Source of the DNA: Streptomyces aurantiogriseus
GTDB lineage: Bacteria; Actinomycetota; Actinomycetes; Streptomycetales; Streptomycetaceae
Assembly: GCF_014649375.1 (NCBI RefSeq)
Contig: NZ_BMSX01000010.1
Span: 186,001 to 250,000, forward strand
Reading direction: 5' to 3'
Length of the DNA: 64,000 nt
In this document: positions 37,587 to 44,777 of the stretch, piece by piece
Layout: each line of letters begins with the position of its first letter
How positions within the stretch are numbered: position 1 is the stretch's first letter
Translations under genes and position numbers: made by a program
Notes under the pieces: model-generated
What the model saw: the letters and a program-made list of their open reading frames with translations, nothing else
The model's database searches: none
What the model was told of the DNA's origin: nothing

Positions 37587-39745
37587 CGCCCTGCCACTCT
37601 ATCCGCTGATCCCGTACGGCTCCGGATCTCGCCAACGGTCGAACCGTCGCTGGAGCCAAGGGCCCCATTAACATCTTGCCCGGGACCGGACAGCAGCACA
37701 TCGGGCAGGATGATGCAGCGCACTCTCACCGTGACCTTGTCGTGATCCGGCGGTGGCGTGCCGGGCAGGCCCGCCAGGCGCTCCATGACGGCCTCAAGGC
37801 CGCCAGCAGCCCCCCATCGGATCCAGTAGTTCATCAGGGTCGTATGCGGCACACCGGCGTCCAGAGACCGCCAGGAGACGCCTGTGCGGGCCTTCTGGAA
37901 GAAGCCCGCCAGGATCTCCCGGGACGAGTACCGCGGCGAGAACTGCGGCACGATGTCCGCAACCCGCGACCACGCCACATCGGTGAGATGCGGCACCATC
38001 AGGCCACGCTCAACGAAGAAGGCGCAGGCCTGGCACGGCCGACCGAGCGGCCGTGACGGCACGACTCCGATGATCTCGACCTCAGTCTGAAGCAGGTTGA
38101 ACAGCTCCGCTTGTTCCTCCAGCGTCTTGTCCTCCAGGCGTACCCGGGCCTTCTTGGCCAGGGCCGCCAGCTGCTGCGCGGTGTCCTCCGCCTCCGCACT
38201 GTCCGCCTTCCAGCGCTCGATCTCCACGCGCTGCTTGTGGAGGTCAGCGAGGTCGGCGTTCGGCTGAGCCGTCATCCGGGTGATGTAGGCCTCTGCCTCG
38301 GTCCGCGACATGCGGCGGGCCCGCGCCTGCTGAGTGGCGGCCATCAGCATCAAGTCGATGGACTCCTCGGACTCGGCGATCCGCCTGCCGAGATCCTTCA
38401 ACCTGCCGTCGAAGTCGGCACCCGTCTGGGCCCTCTTCGCCAGGGCCTCCGTCGCCAAACGCTGAAGCTCCTCCGGGTCCTGGAGGAAGCTCTTCACCAG
38501 ACGCCAGCTCTCGCGCTCCACGGGCTCCGCCCGGATGATGGGGCAATCGCAGCGCTCGGTCTTGGGAACGGAACCAGCCGCGTTGCTGCATCGCATCGCC
38601 TTGAAGGGGCTGCGGCCGTGCTTGTCGCCCTGGCGGGACTTTCCATTGCCGACGTAGACGCGCCCGCAGGGGCTCACGATCCGGCCGGCAAGGGTGTAGA
38701 CGAATGTCTTCGGGGTCCGGCGGCGTGGCCGCTTGGCCTTCGCCTCGGCGAGATCCGCCAGTTCCCGGGGCGTGAGGATCGGCTTCAGCTTGATCTCTAC
38801 CGGCTTGCCGTAGCGGGGCTTGCCCTCCTTGTCCAAGACCACATCCTTGGATCCGCGGTGAACCATCACTGCCTCCAGGGTGACGCGTGAGTTCAGCAGG
38901 TTCCAGACGGACCCGTAGTCCCAGAGGGCGCCGTTCTTGCGCCGGAATCCGGCCTTGTTCAGCTCTTCCCCGGTCTTCTCGTAGGAGAGCGTGGCGACGA
39001 ATCGCTCCACGGCCAGATGCATGCAGTCCGTCTCATGGTTCGTAGCGCATTCGCCGGTGCACTCACAGTCATCGGGAACAAGGCGGCTTTCGCCCGTCAT
39101 GCCCTTGTTCCTGATCCGGTATCCGAAGGGGACGTTGCCACCGAGGTAGGCGCCTTCGTCGCCCATGAATTCGGCCTTCTCCTGAAGGCCGCCCTGGGTG
39201 CGGTTCCGGATGGTGACCAACTCGTCCTCGGCCCGGTCTGCGGCCTTGCGCATCCGGGACTCGCCCTCTTCGGTGGTGTTGTCGTAGTCGCCGACCACGA
39301 CGGCCGTGAAGACTCCGAGATCCTGCAACTCCCAGGTCCATGGCCAGAAGGCGCGGCCCTTGCGTCCGATGGCACGGTCTTCGTAAACCACCACAACGTC
39401 GAACGGCGTGGGCGTCGTGCGGGCCTGGCGCATCAGCTCTTTCACGTCGGGGCGCTGGGTGTGGTCCAGGCTGCCGCTGAAGCCTTCATCGGCGAAAATG
39501 TCGACCAAGGCCCAGCCCTTCTGGGCGATGTGCTTGACCACCCGCCTGCCGGTGTAGGCGACGCCGAACCCCTTCCGCTGGTCCTCGGTGGACACCCGAA
39601 GGTACGCAACGGCCCGGAGTTGTCCGGGCTCGGCCACCTGAGCCGCAGCGTCCAGGGCACGGAAGAGCGCCTCGCGCCTTACGCGGTCATCGGTGCTCAA
39701 GGGCAGATCTGCGGTCGCCGCAGCCTCCATGGGTCCCCGATTCAT
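37583..39745 (-). CDS. Large serine recombinase (phage integrase) with a transposase-like C-terminal segment
   Basis: 720 residues from ATG 39745 (GGAGGGG upstream). Resolvase domain: catalytic Ser52 in YLRVSTEDQ and the D-R-x-x-x-R motif in YEDRAIGRKGR. Recombinase domain and a zinc-ribbon region (VSPCGRVYVGNG...CSNAAG...CDCP), then a long coiled coil (about 430-560). After this, residues about 598-680 (LTDVAWSRVADIVPQFSPRYSSREILAGFFQKARTGVSWRSL) resemble the N-terminal domain of IS5-type transposases (DUF4096). Inserts the phage by single-site recombination without host factors. The stop overlaps the host ADP-ribosylglycohydrolase start. The tail beyond 690 may be att-derived. Confidence 0.9.
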   Translation of the reverse strand: MNRGPMEAAATADLPLSTDDRVRREALFRALDAAAQVAEPGQLRAVAYLRVSTEDQRKGFGVAYTGRRVVKHIAQKGWALVDIFADEGFSGSLDHTQRPDVKELMRQARTTPTPFDVVVVYEDRAIGRKGRAFWPWTWELQDLGVFTAVVVGDYDNTTEEGESRMRKAADRAEDELVTIRNRTQGGLQEKAEFMGDEGAYLGGNVPFGYRIRNKGMTGESRLVPDDCECTGECATNHETDCMHLAVERFVATLSYEKTGEELNKAGFRRKNGALWDYGSVWNLLNSRVTLEAVMVHRGSKDVVLDKEGKPRYGKPVEIKLKPILTPRELADLAEAKAKRPRRRTPKTFVYTLAGRIVSPCGRVYVGNGKSRQGDKHGRSPFKAMRCSNAAGSVPKTERCDCPIIRAEPVERESWRLVKSFLQDPEELQRLATEALAKRAQTGADFDGRLKDLGRRIAESEESIDLMLMAATQQARARRMSRTEAEAYITRMTAQPNADLADLHKQRVEIERWKADSAEAEDTAQQLAALAKKARVRLEDKTLEEQAELFNLLQTEVEIIGVVPSRPLGRPCQACAFFVERGLMVPHLTDVAWSRVADIVPQFSPRYSSREILAGFFQKARTGVSWRSLDAGVPHTTLMNYWIRWGAAGGLEAVMERLAGLPGTPPPDHDKVTVRVRCIILPDVLLSGPGQDVNGALGSSDGSTVGEIRSRTGSADRVAGR
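37587..37700. other. Prophage/host junction (candidate attachment site)
   Basis: Host gene starts at 37586 and the integrase stop is at 37583-37585. The integrase reading frame runs through this stretch, so the last few tens of integrase codons may be encoded by attachment-site or host DNA. The att core cannot be defined without the other junction, which lies beyond the window. No tRNA gene is here. Confidence 0.45.
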
Positions 39746-39808
39746 CTCAGCCCCTCCACGACCCTGGAAACTTCACAGGCCCTCCCCGGGCCGTCCTGCG
39801 GGCAGTTG

Positions 39809-39976
39809 CTACGAGAGCGGCCCGAAAAGGATCTCCAGCAGTCTCTCGCGCGAGGTGGTGTCCATGGCCCCGTCACTGCGGATGATCAGCTCACTGCGCC
39901 GCTCCGGCGCGTCCTTCATCACCCTCCGGAGCCACTCGCCGGCTTCCTCGGCCCGTATCGCGCTGCCGTCCTGCAT
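39809..39976 (-). CDS. Small phage protein upstream of the integrase (55 aa)
   Basis: 55 residues, ATG 39976 with GGTGAGGAGCATCC upstream (strong GAGGAG site). Reads MQDGSAIRAEEAGEWLRRVMKDAPERRS and ends in LLEILFGPLS. Mixed acidic/basic, helical, no membrane span or cysteine. It lies 63 bases from the integrase start on the same strand. Small proteins next to serine integrases can be recombination directionality factors or transcription regulators, but there is no recognisable family here. The ribosome site and helix-like composition support a real gene. Confidence 0.6.
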   Translation of the reverse strand: MQDGSAIRAEEAGEWLRRVMKDAPERRSELIIRSDGAMDTTSRERLLEILFGPLS

Positions 39977-40166
39977 GGATGCTCCTCACCTGCCCGCGTC
40001 GGGCTCCTTGGCCCACAGGCCGGGCTGCCGACGCTGGATGGAACTTCACGAGGCCGTCATCGCGTGGAGTGCCATTGGCCGCTCACGGCAATGCGCCTGA
40101 CGAACTACAGAAATGCTGCCACCCGAACGGGTGACAGCACAACTTCCGCTCGACTGCGTGAAATTC

Positions 40167-40184
40167 CTCCAGGATTTCTTGGAG
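40167..40184. promoter_or_regulatory. Prophage operator-like inverted repeat A
   Basis: CTCCAGGATTTCTTGGAG, 18 bp with CTCCA/TGGAG arms, followed by AGATTA. It lies just beyond the 3' end of the BRO-N gene, in the 211-base space before the 55-residue gene. Related sites: B at 43399-43432 and C at 49810-49827 (CTCCAAGGATAGTTGGAG). The occurrence at three control points suggests a phage regulator site. Confidence 0.6.
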
Positions 40185-40187
40185 AGA

Positions 40188-40793
40188 TTAGGCGGACTGC
40201 TCAGCCCGCTTCGGCAGCTCCATCGTCAGGATCTTATTGATGACGTCACCGGGGTTGAAGTCCCGGCGCTTCGGGTCGAAGGTGACGAACGCGCAGCCGA
40301 GCTGGTCCTCGATGATGACCCGCCTCCAGAACTCGGCCTCACGATCGAACCTCGGATCGCTCAGCCGGTCGTACTCGATGACCACGCCGAGGCCAGGGCA
40401 GTAGGCATCCACCACGTAGCTGCCGACCTTGTACTCCTCAACGACCTCGATCGGCTTCAAGGCCGCGGTGACGATGCGCAGGACCTCGGACTCCTGGGTG
40501 GGGACGACCACCAGCTCCATGCCGAGCTTCGCCGCCAGATCGCGGGCGGAGGCGCGCTTGGAGTGCGCCACCAGGTACTTCAGGCCGACCTCGGTGACGG
40601 CCGTGGTAAGAGTCCGAGCCCGAGGCCCGGTCTCACCGAAGACCTCCCACGGGACACGCTTTCTCGCGGCGCGGGGAATCTTCCGGTGGGCCACCACGTA
40701 TGAGCTGTATCCCAGTGCTCGGACGGCGTCCCACAGCGAATAGTGCAGCTCATCCTCTAGATCTGCTGTGCGAATGCCATTAAGCTCGCCCAT
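40188..40793 (-). CDS. BRO-N-like phage protein with nuclease-like C-terminal domain
   Basis: 201 residues from ATG 40793 (an upstream in-frame ATG at 40823 is also open). Residues 1-92 resemble the BRO-N/antirepressor N-terminal fold: DLEDELHYSLWDAVRALGYSS, then VTEVGLKYLVAHSKRASARDLAAKLG, equivalent to the BRO-N 'sepGlYrLv.rSrkpeA' helix. Residues 115-200 look like a DUF559/Vsr-type endonuclease fold (YKVGSYVVDAYCPGLGVVIEYD with Asp129, Glu140, Asp142), although the usual Lys after Glu is not seen, so catalysis is doubtful. Possible role in lysogeny control or immunity. First gene upstream of it on this strand is the DUF6221 pair. Confidence 0.6.
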   Translation of the reverse strand: MGELNGIRTADLEDELHYSLWDAVRALGYSSYVVAHRKIPRAARKRVPWEVFGETGPRARTLTTAVTEVGLKYLVAHSKRASARDLAAKLGMELVVVPTQESEVLRIVTAALKPIEVVEEYKVGSYVVDAYCPGLGVVIEYDRLSDPRFDREAEFWRRVIIEDQLGCAFVTFDPKRRDFNPGDVINKILTMELPKRAEQSA

Positions 40794-40830
40794 GGTTTCC
40801 CCAAACCTCGGGTGTCCCAGCACCCGATTG

Positions 40831-40850
40831 ATCTCTCCCCAGAGATTTTT
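40831..40850 (+). terminator. Compact hairpin with T-run near the BRO-N gene start
   Basis: ATCTCTCCCCAGAGATTTTT: six-base arms ATCTCT/AGAGAT with CCCC loop, then TTTTT. Looks like a rho-independent terminator on the plus strand. Shares the core CTCTCCCCAGAG with the next hairpin 34 bases away, so a protein-binding role is also possible. Confidence 0.55.
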
Positions 40851-40857
40851 AAATTCG

Positions 40858-40887
40858 AAGGCCCACCTCTCCCCAGAGGTGGGCCTT
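40858..40887. terminator. Strong hairpin upstream of the BRO-N gene
   Basis: AAGGCCCACCTCT (40858-40870), CCCC, AGAGGTGGGCCTT (40875-40887): perfect 13-base arms with the same CCCC loop and CTCTCCCCAGAG core as the preceding hairpin. Separates the BRO-N gene from the upstream leftward DUF6221 pair. Confidence 0.75.
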
Positions 40888-40987
40888 CATCGTGTGGCCG
40901 TCAGCATGTTAGCCGTTTGAAATGACGGGAAGCGACCTCTCCGGTACAGGGCGCATTCGTTCGACGCAGAACTCCCGGTTCACCTTT

Positions 40988-41233
40988 TTAAATTCCTGAG
41001 TGGTGCACTTCGGCGGTGTACGCATCGATCTGGATGCACCGGGCGTACTCCCAGCGGAGCGGGTTGGAAGGATCCAGGGCCAGCATCCGAGCCGCCTCCC
41101 GGTCCCCCTGCTCCCGGAGGGTCAGAGCACGCCTGGAAGCCCTCTGGAAGCCCTGCGGGGTCAGGTCGTAGCCGTCCGCACTCTCCGTCAGGCCGTGGCG
41201 CCTCAGGGCCTCCTGGCGGGTTTCAGGGTTCAC
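40988..41233 (-). CDS. Small phage hypothetical protein, coupled to DUF6221 gene
   Basis: 81 residues from ATG 41233, overlapping the upstream DUF6221 stop by 4 bp (ATGA). Charged, helical (ETRQEALRRHGLTESADGYDLTPQGFQRASRRALTLREQGD) with a conserved LDPSNPLRWEYARCIQIDAYT near the end. No membrane span or known domain. Translational coupling with the DUF6221 gene implies a shared function. No family recognised. Confidence 0.6.
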   Translation of the reverse strand: MNPETRQEALRRHGLTESADGYDLTPQGFQRASRRALTLREQGDREAARMLALDPSNPLRWEYARCIQIDAYTAEVHHSGI

Positions 41234-41622
41234 CGAGACCCCTCGTGGGCGACGGGCTCACCCTCGGGTTGGCCATCGACCAGCTTCCACTCGTCCCGGA
41301 AGTCGGCGTGGCCTTCATACGCCGCAACCAGCTCGTAGATCACCCGACTCCGTCGATCCACTTTCCAGTCGGCGGCAACGCCCACGAGCACGCCCCAAGC
41401 ATGTGCTCGCCAACCAGACAGCTCCTCGCCCTCCGGCAGCGGCGGCGGCTCCGTCACCCAGTCCAAGAGCCGGCGCTTCGCCTCGACGTCGGCGAGGACA
41501 CGGTCCCGCAACCTCATCAGGCCCTCGTCCTTGCCGGTTTTCACTGTGCGAGCCAGAGTCTCGTCCTGGCTCAGACGGCCCCGGAGGAACTCCGCCATGA
41601 TCTCGAAGTCATCTCGCCTCAC
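41230..41622 (-). CDS. DUF6221 family phage/actinobacterial protein
   Basis: 130 residues from GTG 41622, preceded by AAGGGGGG; an in-frame GTG at 41646 is less suitable. Starts (M)RRDDFEIMAEFLRGRLSQDETLARTV, with RDRVLADVEAKRRLLDW in the middle, the signature of DUF6221, a family widespread in actinophages and their hosts with unknown function. All-helical, acidic. Overlaps the next gene by 4 bp. It lies in the leftward arm, which carries regulatory or immunity-type genes. Confidence 0.7.
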   Translation of the reverse strand: MRRDDFEIMAEFLRGRLSQDETLARTVKTGKDEGLMRLRDRVLADVEAKRRLLDWVTEPPPLPEGEELSGWRAHAWGVLVGVAADWKVDRRSRVIYELVAAYEGHADFRDEWKLVDGQPEGEPVAHEGSR

Positions 41623-41768
41623 CGCTGTGACCCCCCTTGTCGGCACTGCTCAAGGCGCCCATCATCCCCCCGGATCGCAGCCTTTCGAAATTTCTGCCCA
41701 GAGGTTCCTGTCTACTGCGGACCCCCGAGCGATAGGTGGTGACGGAAGACCATCCCCTGGAGGCACCG

Positions 41769-42029
41769 ATGTCCATCGCCAAGCACACCTGGCCCCTGCA
41801 CTACCCCGGCTCTGACAAGTCCGTGCTCCCTGAGCTGCTGGACGAGGCGTTCAAGGCCGTGGAGGAGGGCGGCGTCGTCCTCCTCCACGCCTGCGAGGCG
41901 TCCTGGCACGTCATCCACGCACGTCAGGCGGAGCTGACCCCGGCCATCCTCCGCCGCATGGCGGCCAAGGTCTCCTGCTGGACCGCCGCAGGCTGCTCCG
42001 CGAACCGCTGGGTCCCAGCGCTCAAGTAG
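41769..42029 (+). CDS. Small phage hypothetical protein, antisense-overlapping
   Basis: 86 residues from ATG 41769 with CCTGGAGGCACCG upstream (good GGAGG). Starts MSIAKHTWPLHYPGSDKSVLPELLDEAFKAVEEGGVVLLH; residues 65-86 contain two cysteines. No known domain. Its last 106 bases overlap the 3' end of the leftward wHTH gene, so either the two share a 3'-3' antisense overlap or one of them is shorter or spurious. The clear ribosome site and natural composition favour a real gene. It is on the strand opposite to its neighbours. Confidence 0.45.
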   Translation: MSIAKHTWPLHYPGSDKSVLPELLDEAFKAVEEGGVVLLHACEASWHVIHARQAELTPAILRRMAAKVSCWTAAGCSANRWVPALK

Positions 42030-43219
42030 GCCTGAGCCGGCCGCTCGACACGGGGATGCGTTGCCGTAGGAGCAACGCATCGTTCCGGGGTGCTCGGGAC
42101 GGGCCCCACCTCGGCCTCCTGGGCCCGCAGGTGCTCGTACATGGCCAGCTCGTCCCCGGCCTCCACGAGGGCCCCCCAGGCCTCGTCAGCGTCCGCCGGG
42201 AGGGGGTTGTCGGCGAGGTACTCGGCACGCCTCGGGTTGGCCGTGGAGAGGCGGTAGGCGATCCATCCGGCCGGGGTGCCCCGTCGGGCCGAGGCCTCCT
42301 GGACCTTCCGGTCCTTGGCGGCACGGGCCTTACGGATCAGGTCTCGGTCGAAGCAGTCGTCCCACCAGTCGCCGTCGCGGCGGAAGCGCGAGGCCCAGTG
42401 GATCCCGTACTCGAACGTCCGGCCCTTGCGGACCTTCTGGACCAGAACCGGGTCGGCCTTCGTCATGCGGGCCAGGAGGGCCTGGACACCGCGCCTGGAG
42501 AGGCCCGTCAGCTCCTCGATGTCCGAGACCGACAGGACGACGTCCTCCAGGCCGCACAGGACCGCCAGGGACCACGCGCGGCGGCCCAGCGGGGGCACCG
42601 CGGCCTTCACCTCGTTGCCCTCTTCCACCTCGGCCCAGACGTCCAAGCCCGGGTCGAGCATCGCCAGAATCTGTCCAGGACCCGTGAGGACGTTCATCTC
42701 GGTCAGGGTGGCCAGGGTCTTCATGCCCTTGACCAGGACCTCTCGGGCCCTGTCGCCGATACGCGCACTGAGAACCGCATTGCTCTTGATCTTCTCCAGA
42801 ACCTCCTTGTCCTCCAGGGCCAGGGCCCCAGGGCCAGAGGGCTTGAGGTAGTTAGAAGAGGTACTGCGGTTCTGAGTGCGCGTATCCGAGTACCTCAGCT
42901 CCATGGAGTCCCGGTCCTCCGCTACAGCCGAGGAGACGCCCCTGGTCGTAGTCCAGAGGAACCTGGAGGCGGAGAGGCCACCCGTGGGGCCGGAGATCTC
43001 CCGGACGACTTTGTCGGTGGTCCCGGTCCAGCGGGCGATCCCACGGGTCCCGGACACGTACGGGCGGGTGATGGCGGTCCAGGCGAGGGCCGTCTCTACG
43101 AGGACCTCGGGACGGCCGACGGAGCGCATGGTCAGATCGATGAGGTGGGCGGAGTTTACGGCGTCAAGGTCAACGTGACCCGAGGCGGCCTGGCCGGTAG
43201 AATCGGCGAAGTGCTTCAA
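41924..43219 (-). CDS. Two-wHTH phage regulator or replication initiator
   Basis: 431 residues from TTG 43219 (AGGAACC five bases upstream); a TTG at 43288 would add 23 residues but has no ribosome site. Two HTH-like segments: YVSGTRGIARWTGTTDKVVREISGPTGG (about 50-80) and a wHTH LSVSDIEELTGLSRRGVQALLARMTKADPVLVQKV (about 230-265). C-terminal half is charged and helical. No ATPase, Toprim or helicase motif. Because it is divergent from the antirepressor gene across the switch region, it may be the phage repressor; alternatively it may be a replication initiator. Assignment by position only. Confidence 0.55.
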   Translation of the reverse strand: MKHFADSTGQAASGHVDLDAVNSAHLIDLTMRSVGRPEVLVETALAWTAITRPYVSGTRGIARWTGTTDKVVREISGPTGGLSASRFLWTTTRGVSSAVAEDRDSMELRYSDTRTQNRSTSSNYLKPSGPGALALEDKEVLEKIKSNAVLSARIGDRAREVLVKGMKTLATLTEMNVLTGPGQILAMLDPGLDVWAEVEEGNEVKAAVPPLGRRAWSLAVLCGLEDVVLSVSDIEELTGLSRRGVQALLARMTKADPVLVQKVRKGRTFEYGIHWASRFRRDGDWWDDCFDRDLIRKARAAKDRKVQEASARRGTPAGWIAYRLSTANPRRAEYLADNPLPADADEAWGALVEAGDELAMYEHLRAQEAEVGPVPSTPERCVAPTATHPRVERPAQAYLSAGTQRFAEQPAAVQQETLAAMRRRMAGVSSA

Positions 43220-43290
43220 GGTGGTTCCTATCTCGCTTGGTGGCGTGGGGACTGCCGGTCTCGGAGGTGTAGGACCCTCTCGGACCAACC

Positions 43291-43308
43291 CGGCTTTTTA
43301 AAAAGCCG
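43291..43308. promoter_or_regulatory. 18-bp perfect palindrome in the switch region
   Basis: CGGCTTTTTAAAAAGCCG is fully palindromic and contains TTTTTAAAAA, rare in this genome. It is located 72 bases upstream of the TTG start of the wHTH gene. Could be a repressor site or a promoter element. Confidence 0.6.
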
Positions 43309-43310
43309 CT

Positions 43311-43343
43311 GACGAGCCCCTGGTTCCCGCCGGGGGTTTCGTC
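43311..43343. terminator. Hairpin in the switch region
   Basis: GACGA-G-CCCC ... GGGG-GTTT-CGTC: CCCC/GGGG inner pairs and GACGA/TCGTC-like outer pairs with an internal loop, next to the palindrome. Possible terminator or regulatory hairpin. Confidence 0.35.
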
Positions 43344-43398
43344 GTGTCTGGGCTCAGGATACGCACGCGTGTAGCGCATTGACCAACACTCAGATTCA

Positions 43399-43432
43399 CT
43401 CCAGGATTCCTTCGCACACAGAATTCTTGGAG
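43399..43432. promoter_or_regulatory. Prophage operator-like inverted repeat B (two half-sites)
   Basis: CTCCAGGATTCC (43399-43410) and GAATTCTTGGAG (43421-43432): the second is the reverse complement of the first at 10 of 12 positions, with a 10-base spacer. Both resemble site A (40167-40184). It lies 147 bases upstream of the antirepressor start. Confidence 0.55.
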
Positions 43433-43578
43433 AAATGGAGGAGGCCAATGAATCCTCCACGAGGTGGATATTCGACTCGGCATTCGCTATATTCATCTCA
43501 TCGCCCAGAGGCGATACGACTCCGCTGGAGGCCCCCGCTCGGGGATGGCCTCCGAGCGTTGAGTTGGAAGGAATGCCG

Positions 43579-44517
43579 ATGGCCTCCATCGCTTCCACGA
43601 ACGAGCTGGCGCTCACCGAGTCCCGCTCGATGCGCGACCAGACGATCGAACGCACGGACGTGCTCGACAAGGTCAAGACCCTCATCACCCTGCCGAACGG
43701 CTTCCACGTCACGACGGACATGGTGGCCAACTACTTCGAGGTGCCGGTCGAGACGATCAAGAGCGTCGTCGAGGACCACCGAACGGAGCTGGAGGAGCGC
43801 GGATACCGTGTCCTCAAGGGCGCGGAGCTGACCGAATTTGCGAGTCCCTTCGGGGGACCCGCAAATCTGGGGCTGAGCCCGATGGCCCGGTCCCTCGCCC
43901 TCTTCACCCGCAAGGCCGTCCTCAACGTCGGCCAGCTCCTCACCAAGTCCAAGGTGTCCAAGGCGATCCGGACCTATCTCCTGGACGTGGAGGAGCAGCA
44001 GACCACCTTCCAGATCCCCCGGTCCTTCGCCGAGGCGCTGGAGCTGGCCGCCGCTCAGGCCCGGGAGCTGGAGCAGGCCACTGCGGCCCTGGAGGCGGCG
44101 GCCCCGAAGATCGAGGTCTACGACCGTCTGATCGACAACGGGATAGACCGAACCCTCCGGGACACGGTCAAGATCCTGAAGCAGCAGGGGAGGGGCATCA
44201 CCGAGACCGAGCTGCGCAACAAGCTCGTTCACGAGTGGGGCTGGGTCTTTGTCACCCAGGCGGAGTGCGGAGCCGTCCAGTACAGCCCGTACGCGTCGAA
44301 GACGGACTACCTCTCTCTCAGCGAGGGCCTCAACCCTCACCGCAACTGCGAGGACTGCTGGCACACCACGCTGAAGGTCACCCCGCGAGGACGTGAGGCC
44401 ATCCTCCGAAAGCTGAACAGGCAGAAGGCCGAGCCGGCCGCCCCGGTCTCCTTCCGCACCATCGCCTCCGAGCCCACCGAGGCCGAGATCTTCTCGATGA
44501 TCCGGAGGGGCGCCTGA
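43579..44517 (+). CDS. Phage antirepressor, KilAC-type C-terminal domain
   Basis: 312 residues from ATG 43579 with GAAGGA upstream (ATG 43573 lies too close to it). N-terminal part (about 20-80) has VDVLDKVKTLITLPNGFHVTTDMVANYFEVPVETIKSVVEDHR, an HTH-like module recurrent in actinophage antirepressors. The C-terminal part (about 180-290) with YDRLIDNGIDRTLRDTVKILKQQGRGITETELRNKLVHEWGWVF is KilAC-like. First gene of the rightward early operon, divergent from the wHTH gene: expected to counteract the repressor in lytic growth. It overlaps the next gene by 4 bp. Confidence 0.78.
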   Translation: MASIASTNELALTESRSMRDQTIERTDVLDKVKTLITLPNGFHVTTDMVANYFEVPVETIKSVVEDHRTELEERGYRVLKGAELTEFASPFGGPANLGLSPMARSLALFTRKAVLNVGQLLTKSKVSKAIRTYLLDVEEQQTTFQIPRSFAEALELAAAQARELEQATAALEAAAPKIEVYDRLIDNGIDRTLRDTVKILKQQGRGITETELRNKLVHEWGWVFVTQAECGAVQYSPYASKTDYLSLSEGLNPHRNCEDCWHTTLKVTPRGREAILRKLNRQKAEPAAPVSFRTIASEPTEAEIFSMIRRGA

Positions 44518-44777
44518 TGACCCGCCTGACCCCCGAGTCGGTGGAGGCCGAGGAGGTCCGTGAGGTACTGACGGACCAGGAGCTGTCGGCCCACGCCCGC
44601 CTCATCTGGGCGTACTTGACCGTGGCCGACCGGCCGCAGAACAGCAACTCCCTGGCCGCAGAGCTGGGATTCGCGGCAAGCACCGTCTCCAAGCACATCG
44701 GCCCCCTGCGCGAAAAGCGCCTGATCCGCCGCCTCAACGGCGTCTGGATCGCGGAGAGCCCGGCCGAGGAGGCCTGA
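44517..44777 (+). CDS. Small wHTH protein (early operon)
   Basis: 86 residues; ATG overlaps the antirepressor stop (ATGA), so it is translationally coupled. A winged-helix module of the MarR/ArsR-like kind: HARLIWAYLTVADRPQNSNSLAAELGFAASTVSKHIGPLREKRLIRRLNGVW. No ligand domain. Probably regulates phage genes; targets unknown. Confidence 0.7.
   Translation: MTRLTPESVEAEEVREVLTDQELSAHARLIWAYLTVADRPQNSNSLAAELGFAASTVSKHIGPLREKRLIRRLNGVWIAESPAEEA

Larger units (their letters stand above)
43220..43578. promoter_or_regulatory. Prophage switch region (divergent promoters)
   Basis: 359 bases between the leftward wHTH gene and the rightward antirepressor gene. It holds an 18-bp palindrome (43291-43308), a hairpin, and operator B. 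It must contain the early promoters and is the natural place for the lysis-lysogeny decision. Confidence 0.6.

Noticed and set aside
37583..37800. tRNA gene as prophage attachment target
   Set aside because: No cloverleaf or conserved T-arm sequence; the insertion is beside a protein gene, as is common for serine integrases.
41736..41768. Upstream start for the 86-residue gene
   Set aside because: The ATG at 41769 has GGAGG at correct spacing while the earlier GTG does not.
43498..44364. Leftward 288-codon frame opposite the antirepressor
   Set aside because: Antisense shadow with Val/Gly/Arg bias; the plus-strand gene has a ribosome site and a KilAC-like domain.
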